Source of the DNA: Reticulitermes speratus
Taxonomy: Eukaryota > Arthropoda > Insecta > Blattodea > Rhinotermitidae
Assembly: GCA_021186555.1 (NCBI GenBank)
Contig: JAJKFL010000006.1
Span: 38,747,478 to 38,811,477, forward strand
Reading direction: 5' to 3'
DNA: 64,000 nt
Positions 43,911 to 55,309 of this stretch are shown piece after piece. Position 1 is the stretch's first letter. Each line of letters opens with the position of its first letter. The position numbers and the translations under genes are program-made. The notes beneath the pieces are model-generated. The model saw only the letters and a list, made by a program, of their open reading frames with translations, searched no databases and was not told the origin of the DNA.

Positions 43911-44768
43911 GGTGACCGGATAAATGCGCACACGACGAAAGCCCACACGACAATTGCGCACAGATAAAACCCCACTGTCATGAATGCTCACAGGAAAAAT
44001 ACCCACACCGATAAATGCTCACACGGATATATGCTCACACGGATGAATGCTCACAAGGATAATTGCTCACAAGGATAAATGCTCACATTGATACATGCTC
44101 ACACGGACAAATGCTCACACGGTTAGCGTGTAGGCTATGTCTCTGTTTTGTATATTAAGTGAATGGCCACTGGACACAAACTTAGGTTAGCGTTCAGGCT
44201 ATGTCTCTGTTTTGTATATTAAGTGAATGGCCACTTGACACAAACTTAGGTTAGTGTTCAGGCTATGTCTCTGTTTTGTATATTAAGTGAATGGCCACTG
44301 GACACAAACTTAGGTTAGCGTTCAGGCTATGTCTCTGTTTTGTGTATTAAGTGAATGGCCACTTGACACAAACTTAGGTTAGTGTTCAGGCTATGTCTCT
44401 GTTTTGTATATTAAGTGAATGGCCACTTGACACAAACTTAGGTTAGTGTTCAGGCTATGTCTCTGTTTTGTATATTAAGTGAATGGCCACTGGACACAAA
44501 CTTAGGTTAGCGTTCAGGCTATGTCTCTGTTCTGTATATGAAGGGAATGGCCACTGGACACAAACTTTTCGCCCGTGTGAGCATTTATCCTTGTGAGCAA
44601 TTATCCTTGTGAGCATTAATCCCTGTGAGCATTCATCCGTGTGAGCATATATCCGTGTGAACATTTATCGGTGTGGGTATTTTTCCTGTGAGCATTCATG
44701 ACAGTGGGGTTTTATCTGTGCGCAATTGTCGTGTGGGCTTTCGTCGTGTGGGCTTTTGTCATGGAACC
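43911..44768. mobile_element. foldback transposon with repeat-built arms, 9-bp target duplication
   Basis: The arms (about 43911-44120 and 44572-44768) are near-identical inverted repeats of about 200 bp. They are built from 15-17 bp subrepeats such as AATGCTCACACGGATA and AGCCCACACGACGA. The termini start GGT and end ACC. Both sides carry ATTTGAAAT (43902-43910 and 44769-44777). A 9-bp duplication fits MULE-type and Foldback-type elements. The centre is the 64-bp array; there is no transposase. Confidence 0.88.
44122..44569 (+). repeat. seven 64-bp tandem repeats inside the foldback element
   Basis: GGCTATGTCTCTG recurs at 44133, 44197, 44261, 44325, 44389, 44453 and 44517, exactly 64 bp apart. 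The last unit has a few changes. Units alternate between ACTGGACA and ACTTGACA variants, and GCG/GTG variants. Confidence 0.97.
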
Positions 44769-45119
44769 ATTTGAAATGCCCACAATTGCTAATCAAGTCC
44801 CGTCGCGTTCCTCTGTTATATGTACCAAGCCCACTCAACGGCTCGATCGCACGCTGCTTACCCGAGACGCTGCGAGGTATCTACGAGTCATCTGCAGTTT
44901 CTATACAGATTACACTTGGAGTACTGCGTATTTTTTTAATGATACGTACGTTACATACAATTCCTACAGGAACTGTCGTAAATTCAGACGAAAGCTTCTT
45001 CATGAAACACATGTTCAAAATGGGGCAGCATTTTAAAAATACGTAAAAAGTTTTTAAAACGCAGGATCATTTCTAGACAGCAACAGAACAAGCAGAATAC
45101 ACGTGATTACCGACGAATA

Positions 45120-45900
45120 ACTTGACGAAAGTCGTTGGAGATACTGGCTTGACAGGCACAGCAAAGGGTCGTGTCTGCGTCATCAGTAGGAAATGCTACA
45201 AACTGATGCAATTTAATCCACTGTGTCTCAGTACCTATGGCTCACAAACTCTACAACACAGATCGCGAAGCAGGGTTGAATTTTGTGAATTGGAACCTTC
45301 TGGGATGCATGCTGGAGAAATAGGCCCCACATTCTTTATGTCTAGCGACGAAGCTTTGTTTCATCTCAGTGGATACATGAATTATCATAATAACGGGTTT
45401 ATTATCTTAATCCATGAAGTACCATCGCGATCGGCGTGTGGTATGCCACAAATGCAAATAGGATTACTAGGGCATTTTTACCGAAACTAGAAATTCCCAT
45501 CGATATGTTAACACACTTTCTGGCACCTTTTATGAACACCTATCCGAATACAGAAGAACCTATACCCGTTTTTAGCAAGAGAATGCAAGAGCTCCACTGC
45601 AAAGAATTCTATGACAGAATAGTAAGTAGGGAGTTTGTGGCCTCCAGGTTCACTAGAACTGAGCGCGTGTCGTTTTTACAGGCGAGGTAAGCTACAGAAC
45701 TCTCGCACTGAAGACGAATTGAAAGACCGCATTCAGCACGTAGTATTTCCCGTTTCACAAGCAGATCTTCGACGTGCAATGAACAACGAGTTTGCGGGTT
45801 ATAGCGCTCGTCTGAGAGCCGAAGGAAATCATTTCCAGCAAAATACAGCCAGTACAAAGTCTAATAGTAATTGCACAGCGCTTAACCAAAAAGCGTAGAC
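45120..45900 (+). pseudogene. Tc1/mariner-superfamily transposase relic
   Basis: Across three frames the order is: VEFCELEPSGMHAGEIGPTF, then MSSDEALFHLSGYMNYHNN (matching the SDEAWFHLSGYVN block with the second catalytic Asp), HEVP, VWYATNANRITRAFLPKLEI, a decayed QDNA region, DRIVSREF, WPPGSLELSACRFY (normally WPPRSPDL-xxCDFY; the third catalytic Asp is Arg here), TEDELKDRIQHVVFPVSQAD and LRRAMNN. Frameshifts near 45430 and 45635. This is a dead DDE_3 transposase. No terminal repeats were located. Confidence 0.85.
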
Positions 45901-46120
45901 CCAGACTCATGGAAAACAGGAACAACGGCGATCGCTGGGCTGCCTGCCGTCAAGCGAAAGAGTCAGAGGGTAAAGTGATCAATGATATCACTTAAAATTT
46001 GTTCCAGCATAAATGTAGTTGTTTTCCGTAACTTTTAAAATTGTTGGGGATACGTGCTTTTTAAGGAATTTGTTTTTCAAAAATTTCCCGTTGTTATTTC
46101 AACGGACCATATGTTGGTTG

Positions 46121-46382
46121 AGCCGATCCCAGTGGCCGCGCGGTCTAAGGCGTGGGTCTGCGGCCGCTCGCTTACTGGGATTGTGGGTTCGAATCCCGTC
46201 GGGGGCATGGATGTCTGTCTGTTGTGAGTGTTGTGTGTTGTCAGGTAGAGGTCTCTGCGACGGGCTGGTCACTCGTCCAGAGGAGTCCTACCGAGTGTGG
46301 TGTGTCTAAAGTGTGTGATCGTGAAGCCTCGAAAAATGAGGCGGCATAGACCCCAAGGGGCTGTCGAGCCACTGGAAAAAAA
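46121..46382 (+). repeat. SINE-A full copy, plus strand, 12-bp target duplication
   Basis: ATATGTTGGTTG is exact at 46109-46120 and 46383-46394. Head AGTGGCCGCGCGGTCTAAGG, B-box GGGTTCGAATCCCGTC, body GTGTTGTGTGTTGTCAGGTA, end AAGGGGCTGTCGAGCCACTG and A8 tail. This is the best reference copy of the family. Confidence 0.96.
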
Positions 46383-46998
46383 ATATGTTGGTTGGAAAAA
46401 TAAATACGTACAGTAATTTGAGAGTCACGGAATTGTAGACCGCTTTTTGCATAACGTGCACGTGCTGCTCAGGCTGCACCCACACAATTAAAGAAGGTGC
46501 AGCTGCAGCAAAGATGCGCAGTTGCTAACAACGATCTTCATTCAGCTACGTGGGCGCAATTTTTTAGATTATCAGTCTGCTATGAAGAACCAGCACGTTC
46601 AGCCACGGCGATGTCGGAGTGTGTCTAGATAATATGTTGCTGGCGAATTTACACATTATCTTCGCTTACTGTGCTTAGAGACTACTGCTGACGGAGCTAA
46701 GCAGGAAGAAACAGACATGCTGTACTACTATAACACAAACCTTGGATTACGTTTACCCTGATAGACTAAAATAATGAGGAACAGGTCCTCTTTTGTAGTG
46801 TTCGTTTTACAACTTTGAGGGTAATGAAATTCTTTCTTTCGTTCCGCATTCTTATAGCAGACATAAATTCCAGCGTGAAGCGCCATGCAAGTATATTGCT
46901 GACATTTAAAATCAAGAACCGACGAACACATTTTCTTGCCTTCGTATTTAATTAATTCACAATTTTACAACCAAGTCATGTGGAATAGGCCCCATCAT

Positions 46999-47290
46999 CA
47001 TTCAGGAGTAGATGGTTTACAATCTGGAAAGACCGAAGAAAGACAGAAAAATGGTTTATTTGGCGGAGGTGTCAACTGATAAAGATTATATAGTGTCGAT
47101 GGTAGATATACAAATATGAGTATGGAACATTGAAAGAATGGCAATGACAGTGGGAATCCGAAGTACTCGAGGAGAAACCTGTCCCAGTTCCACTTTGTAG
47201 ACCACAAATCCCATATTCACTGCCCTAGGATCGAACTTTGGCATTCGCGGTAAGAGGCCGGCAACTAACCACCTGAGCCATGGCACGGCT
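46999..47290 (-). repeat. SINE-D copy
   Basis: Minus strand: tRNA-like head CCGTGCCATGGCTCAGGTGG, TTAGTTGCCGGCCTC, B-box AAAGTTCGATCCTAGG, then a body with GGTTTCTCCTCGAGTACTTC and TCATTGCCATTCTTTC. Distinct from families A-C. Ends not defined by a duplication. Confidence 0.7.
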
Positions 47291-47299
47291 TTCATAAAA

Positions 47300-47820
47300 C
47301 ACTGACATTTATTAATTCCGCTCGTCGACTTAGTCTTGTGCTGCACTCATTCGCAAAAAAAAAATGCGCAACCGATTGTTAACGTACAGCGACTAGGCCT
47401 ATATAGTACCGAAAAACACATTCGCTTTCAAAGATGTTTTGAAAGGAAAGTCTGACACGTTGAAGAGATCTAGTGTCTACTATATATGTTACCTTCACTA
47501 TTTTGCTCAACAAGTCATTACAAACATTCCAAATTAGCTGCGCATACAGTAGCGAATCAATTTAACCGCAACGGCAAATAAAGTTCACCCGCCTAGTTTT
47601 CGTGCAAGAATCGAACACCAGACTTCCTAGATATAATTTCAAAGTTTGCGAACAGGCATTACATCTCCACTATGAATCACGTCACTCACTTGAAATCAAA
47701 CTGTAACTAATTATATCAATTTTTAAATTTTATATTGCTTTCACCGTGCATTTTCACTCACTATTCAGTTCACCAACAAATGCACAAACATACACTACTT
47801 TATAGTTTTATTAATATCGA
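47300..47820. other. unassigned; possible tRNA-like head 47590-47640
   Basis: AAGAATCGAACACCAGAC may be a reversed B-box. Nothing else recognised. Confidence 0.3.
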
Positions 47821-47825
47821 TGCAT

Positions 47826-47867
47826 TCCCCTACACGTGTTTCGGTCCGTAGACCATCTTCAGGAGGG
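47826..47867 (-). ncRNA. hammerhead ribozyme motif
   Basis: Minus strand: CTGAAGA, stem II GGTC/GACC (perfect 4 bp, loop TACG), GAAA, palindrome ACACGTGT, then A. Stem I CCTC/GGGG pairs with one wobble. Core complete. Confidence 0.78.
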
Positions 47868-48108
47868 TAACAAGCTACTACACTTCACATTGCATGTTAA
47901 AAGGGCCCGAAGAGCACACTTGTCTCAGTAATAAGTTTTAAAAATATTTTGAGTTTGTAAAATTTGTAAAACTGTAAAACTTATAATTTTATCATATAAG
48001 TTAAAGTCAAGATTTAAAATATTTAAAATAGCAGCGTTGGTCACTTGGTGCACAGAATCGTGGTATTGTATTTGTTGTTAATTATAAGCGTGTTGTTTCG
48101 CGTGCTTT

Positions 48109-48154
48109 TGTATGGAGTAGTGTAAGCTGAATTCAGCTTACACCACTCCATACA
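48109..48154. repeat. 46-bp palindrome without loop
   Basis: TGTATGGAGTAGTGTAAGCT and its inverse meet at GAATTC; only one of 23 pairs mismatches. It lies in the same PLE-like stretch as the 47.8 kb hammerhead. Confidence 0.95.
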
Positions 48155-48318
48155 ACATTAAACAACCTAGAGTAATGTTGAACAAATATTGTATATGACG
48201 CCGCTGTATTCTCCTAATAGACCTATAGAGAGATGTATGTCTAGCGCTATCCATTGGTGTATACGTATATGAATGTATTGCATCTGTAATATTCACATCG
48301 ATATTGTACAGAAAGGCC

Positions 48319-48547
48319 GATCCCGGTGGCCGTGCGGTCTAATGCGTAGGTCTGCTGTTGCTCGATTGCTGGGTTCAAGGTTTCGAAACCCGCTGAGGGC
48401 ATGGTCTGTCGTGTAGGTAGCGCCCTCTGCGACGAGCTGATCACTCGTTCGGGGGAGTCCTACCCTATCTGTGTGTCTAATTGTGTGTGATCTAGAAACC
48501 TAAAAAACGAAGCGGCTTAAGCCCGATTTGTAATGTTGCGCCACAGA
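48319..48547 (+). repeat. SINE-A2 copy
   Basis: Head CGGTGGCCGTGCGGTCTAAT, disturbed B-box GTTTCGAAACCCGC, CTCTGCGACGAGCTGATCAC and the A2-type end GATTTGTAATGTTGCGCCAC. Confidence 0.85.
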
Positions 48548-48889
48548 ACAAAAATGTATAGAGGGTGTATTGATATTTACGTAATAATTTAGACGGGGTT
48601 GCATCATATTAATGTTCACCGTAATAAACAAAAGATAACTTCTACGCAAGAACTATATTTCACAACTAAAACAATCTTCAAGACCATAAATTCCTCGAAT
48701 AACTTCGTGCCTACACTGCTTCTCTAACAACTTAATTCTAACTTTAATTTTAACACATTTTAACTACGAAATTGCCAAAGAGACACACGGCTTACACTAA
48801 GCCATCCTACAAAGAACATTACAGTTCTTACGTAATTAGATGATTTATATCTTGATTTTAACTGATAATATACTTTACTATATGTGTTG

Positions 48890-49153
48890 TAGCCGATCCC
48901 AGTGGGTCTAAGGCGTGGGTCTACGGCCGCTCGCTTACTAGGATTGTGGGTTCGAATCCCACCGGGGGCATGGATGTCTGTCTCTTGTGAGTGTTGTGTG
49001 TTGTCAGGTAGAGGTCTCTGCGACGAGCTGGTCTCTCGTCCAGAAGAGTCCTACCGAGTGTGGTGTGTCTAAAACGTGTGTGATCGTGAAGCCTCGAAAA
49101 AAATGAGGCGGCCTAGGCCCCCAAGGGGCTGCCGAGTCATTGAAAAAAAAATA
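48890..49153 (+). repeat. SINE-A copy, first of a tandem pair
   Basis: Flanked by TATATGTGTTG at 48879-48889 and 49154-49164. About 12 bp of the A-box region is missing (AGTGGGTCTAAGG). B-box GGGTTCGAATCCCACC intact, A9 tail. Confidence 0.93.
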
Positions 49154-49164
49154 TATATGTGTTG

Positions 49165-49559
49165 TAGCCGATCCCAGTGGCCGTGCGGTCTAAGGCGTGG
49201 GTCTTCGGCCGCTCACTTACTGGGATCGTGGGTTCGAATCCCAACGGGGCATGGATGTTTGTGTTGTGTTTGTTGAAAGCACGGTAGCATGGAACGTAAA
49301 AAGTGACATGAAGGACGAAAGGATTTAAAACAGTACAAAATTGGATCAAGGGGGAAAAACCCCGGACAGGCAAAAAAAAAAAAAATCCCACCTAGTGCAT
49401 GGGTGTCTGTCTCTTGTGACTGTTGTGTATTGTCAGGTAGAGGTCTCTGCGACGGGCTGGTCCCTCGTCCAGAGGAGTCCTACCGAGTGTGATCGTGAAG
49501 CCTCGAAAAAAGTGAGGCGGCCTAGGCCCCCAAGGGGCTGTAGAGCCATTGAAAGAAAA
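49165..49559 (+). repeat. SINE-A copy, second of pair, with internal insert
   Basis: It starts right after the shared TATATGTGTTG, with intact head and B-box. After GGGGCATGGATGTTTGTG it is interrupted by about 125 bp of unrelated text (49261-49386) ending in a 14-A run. It resumes at GTGCATGGGTGTCTGTCTCT and ends GGGGCTGTAGAGCCATTG. The right flank keeps GTGTTG (49560-49565). Confidence 0.9.
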
Positions 49560-49585
49560 GTGTTGTATATTACTTTTTAATTACT

Positions 49586-49630
49586 TCACAGCTTGAAGAT
49601 GACTTATAGTTAGCCGAAACATGCAGCTAT
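49586..49630 (+). ncRNA. decayed hammerhead-like motif
   Basis: TTGAAGA (for CTGAAGA), a stem II with mismatches, GAAA, CATG, CA. AGC/GCT remains of stem I. Confidence 0.4.
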
Positions 49631-50105
49631 ATCAACTGCATTAATAAATAAAATAGCTGTGCTGGACTGAAAATGTTTGCTAATACTGTATTGATATAAC
49701 GCAAAACGGGATGAGCAATATATTGATAGTTTTAACAACCCTTTTGTGGCACTCAGCCACATCACTCGTGTCTGGCCCGCGGTTAAAAAGGTTTCGCGCT
49801 ACTGTCACAGACGTAGGGGTGACGGCCCCACCGCAACAAACTATGCATAGCGGTACACAACAACGGAAACACCTGCGGGAATAAAAAAGACCTTGTTCGT
49901 GACAGAATCATATGCGACGAACCTACAAATATAATATCTGATACTACTACTAGCAGTTCAACAATGCACATCAACGAATATGTGAGAAGTACCACAACGA
50001 ACCTACGAATACATGTACCGGCAGGTAGATCCGTTTTGAGGTTTTCACAGCAGTGTGGCTGACGATTCCTTTCTTCTGCGATATGACTATGCGCCACTGG
50101 TTAAT

Positions 50106-50155
50106 CGGTTTCCGATATTTCGAAGGAAGGTACTGTTTTCATCTTCAAGCGTCTA
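50106..50155 (-). ncRNA. decayed hammerhead-like motif, GUC class
   Basis: Minus strand TTGAAGA, then CCTTCGAAATATCGG, where GAAACGTC has become GAAATATC. Confidence 0.35.
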
Positions 50156-50517
50156 GATTTCAGAGAACCAGCGTTTAGAAGGCACCACGTTGCTTCGAAA
50201 GGTCGGGAACCGATTACAAAATGACGCATTATCTCGATGCGATGTAGACAGTTCTACTAAATGGCTCTATTGGGACTGTAAGTGTGTAGGATGAAATGCA
50301 CAGAAATACAACACCGTAAAATTCTCGCCATAATATCCAGAGCAATAATTCGTACTGTTCCATGAACATTTAACGTGGTTGTGTGTGTATGTTACATATA
50401 AATAGCTTTATCATGTTATTATATTACCAGCTTCATTGCATTGTCACCAGGAAAAGAGGGTTTTGCGTCTAAACGCGTAGCTTATCAGTGATGCAACTAC
50501 ATATTAGACAATTAAGA

Positions 50518-51000
50518 AAGATGTTCAATAAGTAATGTTCCCTAGAAAATAAAAATTAAACGAGGAGTCAATAGAAAGTTAAATGTAGCACATTTATTCC
50601 ACTCAAGTGTCGTTATTTTTCAGCACAATCCCCGAGCACGTTTGTGCATTTGTCCTACCTGGACAAGCGCTTAAAAATTTTGTCGCGGTAGAAATCCAGC
50701 TTTCGCATTCGCAACAAGTTCCGATGGAAAGTTCCCATGAATACAACCGATAAATCTCAAATTATGAGTACTCGGTTTTCCAGAATCAGCCCTCCAATCG
50801 TGCTGCGTTATTAGTCCTCGATGCGCTAAGCTGACCGTCGCCATCATCGTCATGTATGTCCTTTCAACGGTTTTCGAACTCTCTGCAACATTTTGTGACC
50901 TGCTGCACTCTCACTATGCCGCCACCACTCACCTGTATTAAGTGGCTGTAAATTTAGTTTGAGAACACATGTTTCGCCGATAAAACCCGCATCACAATAA
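50518..51000 (-). mobile_element. possible mariner-like element remnant
   Basis: The left end ATGTTCAATAAGTAATGTTC resembles the terminal repeat style of some mariner elements. No transposase motif could be read with confidence. Confidence 0.25.
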
Positions 51001-51514
51001 AACTTCTTCCCGGGGCCAAGCTTCCAAGGTTGTTGCTATTGCCATCCAATGTCGTTGCCAATGATTATCAGATGACTAACTGACCCTTACGCCCTGTTGC
51101 ATGTTACCCCTACTACTAGTGCCACCTCCTACCGAAAAATAAAACACTTGATACAAAATTTAAGGGCTAGAAACCCTTAATAATCAAACATAATTCATAG
51201 CAATGCTTCTCCGTTTCTGTCTGCTTCCACTTGCCTTTTACAGCCAGCCTTAAACTTTCGTCACTAACAAATATTACCATCAGCATTTGTATAAACAGAA
51301 TGGCTAGAAATCTGGAGGGTACTATATGGAATGATTGTGAAGAGAGAAGCATAACTGCTCAAGGGGATTTGGAGGGGGTCATCTATGGGACTTCTTACCG
51401 CGGCCTAGGTGTAGGCCTAATTTCCTATTCTACTACGCATTTTCCCACAAGAATTTTGTACCTATAATATGCTCAAGATTAAAATACTTCTAAATATATA
51501 CACGCCATGAACCA

Positions 51515-51760
51515 TAAAGGGGACTAGAGATATAGCTCCACGCATTCTTAACCTCGGCACTAGATTGAGATAAGTGGTCAACTTCACGCCCCGGCCGCTT
51601 TAGCCCCCCGATTGAGTAGGAGGCTGGGTGGGCCCTACAACCAGTTTCGCCATTCTGAAAGGGAAAAATCTCTTGTCCCTGCTAGGAATCGAACCACGAT
51701 TCCTCGATTGTCCGACCGGTACCTAGTCACCATACCAACGGAGTTATCCCGGCCCGTCGC
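51515..51760 (-). repeat. SINE-C copy with head
   Basis: GAGATATAGCTCCACGCATT, CCCCGGCCGCTTTAGCCCCC, GGAGGCTGGGTGGGCCC, reversed B-box AGGAATCGAACCACGATTCC and head ATACCAACGGAGTTATCCCG. Confidence 0.88.
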
Positions 51761-51764
51761 CTGT

Positions 51765-52615
51765 CGACTTATTTCCTCAATGTATATACCGTGAATAGCA
51801 GGTGTAAAGTGATAGCTCGGTGGTTGATTCACAATCTAAATCCAAACCAACGCACGCATCTGATTGCCCGGAGAGATCGGCAGCCCGACGCCGACCAGAG
51901 CCCTCTTTGATACGATCGTGTTTGCTCCCCAATTGCAGCTGCCCCGCGTCGGCTCCATTTAAGGAAGATAACACAGCTTATCGCTTACTTCCACCCCTTA
52001 AACCACAGCAGTTACTACATGTAACGCCTGTTTTAATAAAAAAATCTCTAAATTTTGACAACTAAAGTTATTTATAGGTTTCATATGATTCTCAGAAACA
52101 ATAAGATAATTTTTCCTAAACAGTATTAATTGGTTGGTATTGTAATGGAGGCACACTGTCTGTTTCGTCATGTAGGAAGTGAATATTTGAACATTATTTA
52201 GAATAATTTCATGCTTCGAAAAGTTAAGGACACAGTTCTTTGACACACACTCAGTAAATTAAAATGTAAGGCCACAAAATTTTATACGCAGTCTGTGGGA
52301 CTACGATTCGTGCTTGCTCAGTAAGAATGATTAGCTACGGACGTGTTTAAAGTTACATTCCTCACATCGACAATGGGAATTTTTCTCCTCATCTTTGCTG
52401 TTTTTATAACGGCTCTAGAATCCTCCTAAATCCCTTGTCATGAGAAATCTGTTAATCTCAATATGGAGTCAAAAATGTGGCGTATCGGCCTACATTACGA
52501 ACTTCATCTGCAACAGTGTCAGCGTTACGACTCCATTCTGATTCCCACACATCAATTTACGTCCTCCTATACTTCCAGAACTTGAGGTTCTGACAGTGAT
52601 GTTCCTGTAAATTCT
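51765..52615. other. unassigned sequence
   Basis: Overlapping short frames at 51777-52246 show no recognised motif. No repeat recognised. Confidence 0.35.
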
Positions 52616-52621
52616 AGTCTT

Positions 52622-53080
52622 TTGGGATACTATTGTGTCGACCGTTTTGAGAAATCGCACCATCTCCATCTTCAGGGTTAAGCCGGCCTAGAAGACTTCT
52701 AGAGTTCGGGACTCACTTTGCGGCCCTAGACGCTGGAAAGGTTGGGGAAATATCTGTGAGGATACGCGGATGTAACACATCTTATCACTGCTGCGAGAAT
52801 GAGTAGACATTGTGTGGTATACTCTTTGGAAGTATCTGTTGCAAGAGAGGGTGTGAGGACGCAGTGGTCGGGCAGCACTGTTAACTGGTGAGTAAACGTC
52901 TTTGCTATTGTTAGTAGCGTGAACTACAACAATTAGCAGAGCAGACGTGTTTTGGAATCCCTTCCAGAGATGCAGAGCTGAGTCCCGAACTGTAGGACTC
53001 CTGAAGATGAGGATCCTGAACATGGAGACACTTCGAAATGTCCACAACTATTTACGAGTCGACATGGTACAACATCCCTG
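52622..53080. mobile_element. PLE-derived foldback unit, GUC class
   Basis: Arms about 52622-52745 and 52935-53080 share GAGTTCGGGACTCA, GACGCTGGAAAGG/CCTTCCAGAGA and TGTGTCGAC blocks. Each arm holds CTGAAGATG; the second core is AAAAC on the left and GAAAT on the right. No coding sequence. Confidence 0.6.
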
Positions 53081-53084
53081 GAGA

Positions 53085-54110
53085 CTTGAATCTTCTTCCT
53101 ATGCCTCTGCATTCACTGGGTCTACAAGGTAAATCAGGAGGAACTTGCCCAACTTCATACTTAAAATGATTCTGAGTAGACATAAAAGTTTTTACATTTG
53201 CTCGATGCATTCCGCTGTGTTCGTTTGACAAGAATTAACAAATCTAAAATCCAGTTTCCGCAGCCATTATATTGATACGTAAGTATAATATCAAGTTATT
53301 TTTACTACCTGATACGAACTATAACTACGTTTCGGTTAAGATTAGCCATGCTGAAGCCAATTCCAAATATTTTAGTCGATATATGTATTCATAGTTCATA
53401 TTAGTTAATAAAGATAACTTTATGTTGTAATAATTAATATAATTGCTGTAAAAACTGGATTTTAGATTTGCTCATTTGTGACAAAAATTTTATGAACATG
53501 CGTACAATTCAGAAAATTTAAGCACTCAAGGCAATATGAAAGTAACTTAAAGAAGCACTATAAATAAGGATTTCTTGGTGAGAAATGTCACAGAATCTTC
53601 AATGCAAAACTAAAATAATGTTATTTAATAAGTAATAAAACATGTTCCACAACACTTTCATCGTGTCCGCCTGCGACTTAAACGCAAAGATTACTTGCTA
53701 TCTTGCTGGTTACCCAGAAATCGTACAGCTTCAAATTAGATAATAATCTATATTTCCTGACTGTTCATTTAACGACACTATCGTATTGCTGCTTATAGGC
53801 CTATTTTGTGAAACTGTCGGATGATTAGTAAATGATAGATTTTAGAGGGTGTGAAAGTAAACGGTCGTGGCTTATTTTAAGGTGCTATCCCAGCATGCCT
53901 GGAGCGATTAACGAAAACCACTAAAAGCTTTAGTCAGGGTATCCGCTCTCCAAGACGAGATTTAATGTATGGACCTCAGAAGTAAGAACAAAGAACTGCT
54001 ACACACAGGGCTGCTACGTTCGATGAAAGATGTCGAGTAGGCAATGGGCTAGATAAGATTTGTAGAAACACGACTGTGGCCTATTTCTAAGGTACTTTTA
54101 ACACATGCAC
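53085..54110. other. mostly unassigned; degenerate PLE-like motif 53325-53370
   Basis: The minus strand of 53325-53370 reads TTCAGCATGGCTAATCTTAA, then CCGAAACGTAG, which is similar in plan to a hammerhead but lacks CTGANGA. Otherwise nothing recognised. Confidence 0.35.
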
Positions 54111-54117
54111 GAGCAGC

Positions 54118-54205
54118 AACAGCTCAATAGCTCTGTCAGTATAGTGACTGGCTACGTGTTAGACGACCGACGTGCGATATTCGGCAGAGGGAATAATCGT
54201 CACCA
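54118..54205 (+). repeat. SINE-C head fragment
   Basis: AGCTCTGTCAGTATAGTGAC and TGGCTACGTGTTAGACGACC match the family head. The B-box is decayed. Confidence 0.5.
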
Positions 54206-54554
54206 CTGTGGCAAGACTGACTACGGGATAGGGATCCCATTCGTTCCAGTTTCATGGGTTTTAAAGATGTGTCCCGGTGTCCCGCAAAATACGGTTCGGG
54301 ACGCCAAATGTGCGGGTTTTCCAAGTCATAAGAATACGACATTTCTGACAATGCGAACGAACATTTTGACTTCCCCGCAATGGGATAAAACAGCTATAGG
54401 ATTAGGAGAGCCATCAACCAGCCACCAACAATAAAGGAAGAGTACAGGGGGTGAGAGATGTGTAGATTGGTGATTATAGAGCCGGGATTGAGACTGAGAA
54501 GAATGAGGAACGGACATGTAAAGAAGAATCAGTAGCGTCGAGTTTCAGTAGCAT

Positions 54555-54610
54555 ATTATAATTATTATTATTATTTTTATTATTATTATTATATATATTA
54601 TTATTATTAA
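54555..54610 (+). repeat. (TTA)n microsatellite
   Basis: Trinucleotide run with a TATATA interruption. Confidence 0.95.
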
Positions 54611-55055
54611 CTTTTGTATCTGCACGTAATAATTGTTTTTCTGAGTTATCTCTTAGTAATATTAATAAATTACTCCGTTTTTTCATTGCGTGGGGGGTTA
54701 AAATTTTTCTTCTAACCCCACCCTACCCCTGCCACCTAAATGTTAATAAATGCCCCTTTTTGGTTTTAAGACTTGGGATCCCTACTCTGGAACCCCCAGT
54801 CTGCTGTCGCACAAGAGAGAGAAAGAGAAAGCTGTCAGACGGTGAAAATATCACCTTCATCTAGTAACGCGGTTAAGAAAACGTGGATTTTTATCTCCAC
54901 ACTCCCGTGCGTTTTCATGGTGTTGTGTTCAGGCATAAGGTTTAACATTTCCCCAGACAATCCCCTGATGGAACTGAGAAAAGCCACGAAAATTTTCCAC
55001 CCAGGACTGCAAGTAATCTTCATTACAGCCAAACTGAGTTCAGATTCAAGCCCTC

Positions 55056-55205
55056 TGGGATGCTACACAGTGTGGAGTGGAACAGAGTTACCGGCGTTTT
55101 GAAGGAAAGCAATGCCTTGATCTTCAGTGTCGAGCACCCAAAGAAGGCACTACGATCCTTCGAACGTTAGAAACTATTTACCAGTCGACACGGCGTAACA
55201 TCCCA
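55056..55205. mobile_element. short PLE-derived inverted repeat
   Basis: The left arm has CTGGGATGCTACACAGTGTGG and, on the minus strand, CTGAAGATCAAGG followed by CAAAACGCCGG. The right arm has CCTTCGAACG, CCAGTCGACACGGCG and ACATCCC inverted. The right hammerhead core is truncated. Confidence 0.5.
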
Positions 55206-55309
55206 AAAGTTTTGAGTCCTCATCAACATGGCGGTGAGAACCACAAATCTCAGTCCCGCTCCTACCGAATATAAGTCTAGAATATTAACAATATATAAAT
55301 ATGTTAGGT

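Noticed and set aside
44122-44569. CRISPR-like array (seven regular 64-bp repeats)
   Set aside because: Units are directly adjacent without unique spacers, sit inside a foldback transposon and are in an animal genome.
46019-46309. 96-residue frame containing SQWPRGLRRGSAAARLLGLW
   Set aside because: Lies over a SINE-A head; the same peptide appears at every SINE-A copy (23.3, 49.1, 56.6 kb).
53325-53370. Hammerhead with CCGAAACGTAG
   Set aside because: First core absent (CAGCATGG); at best a relic.
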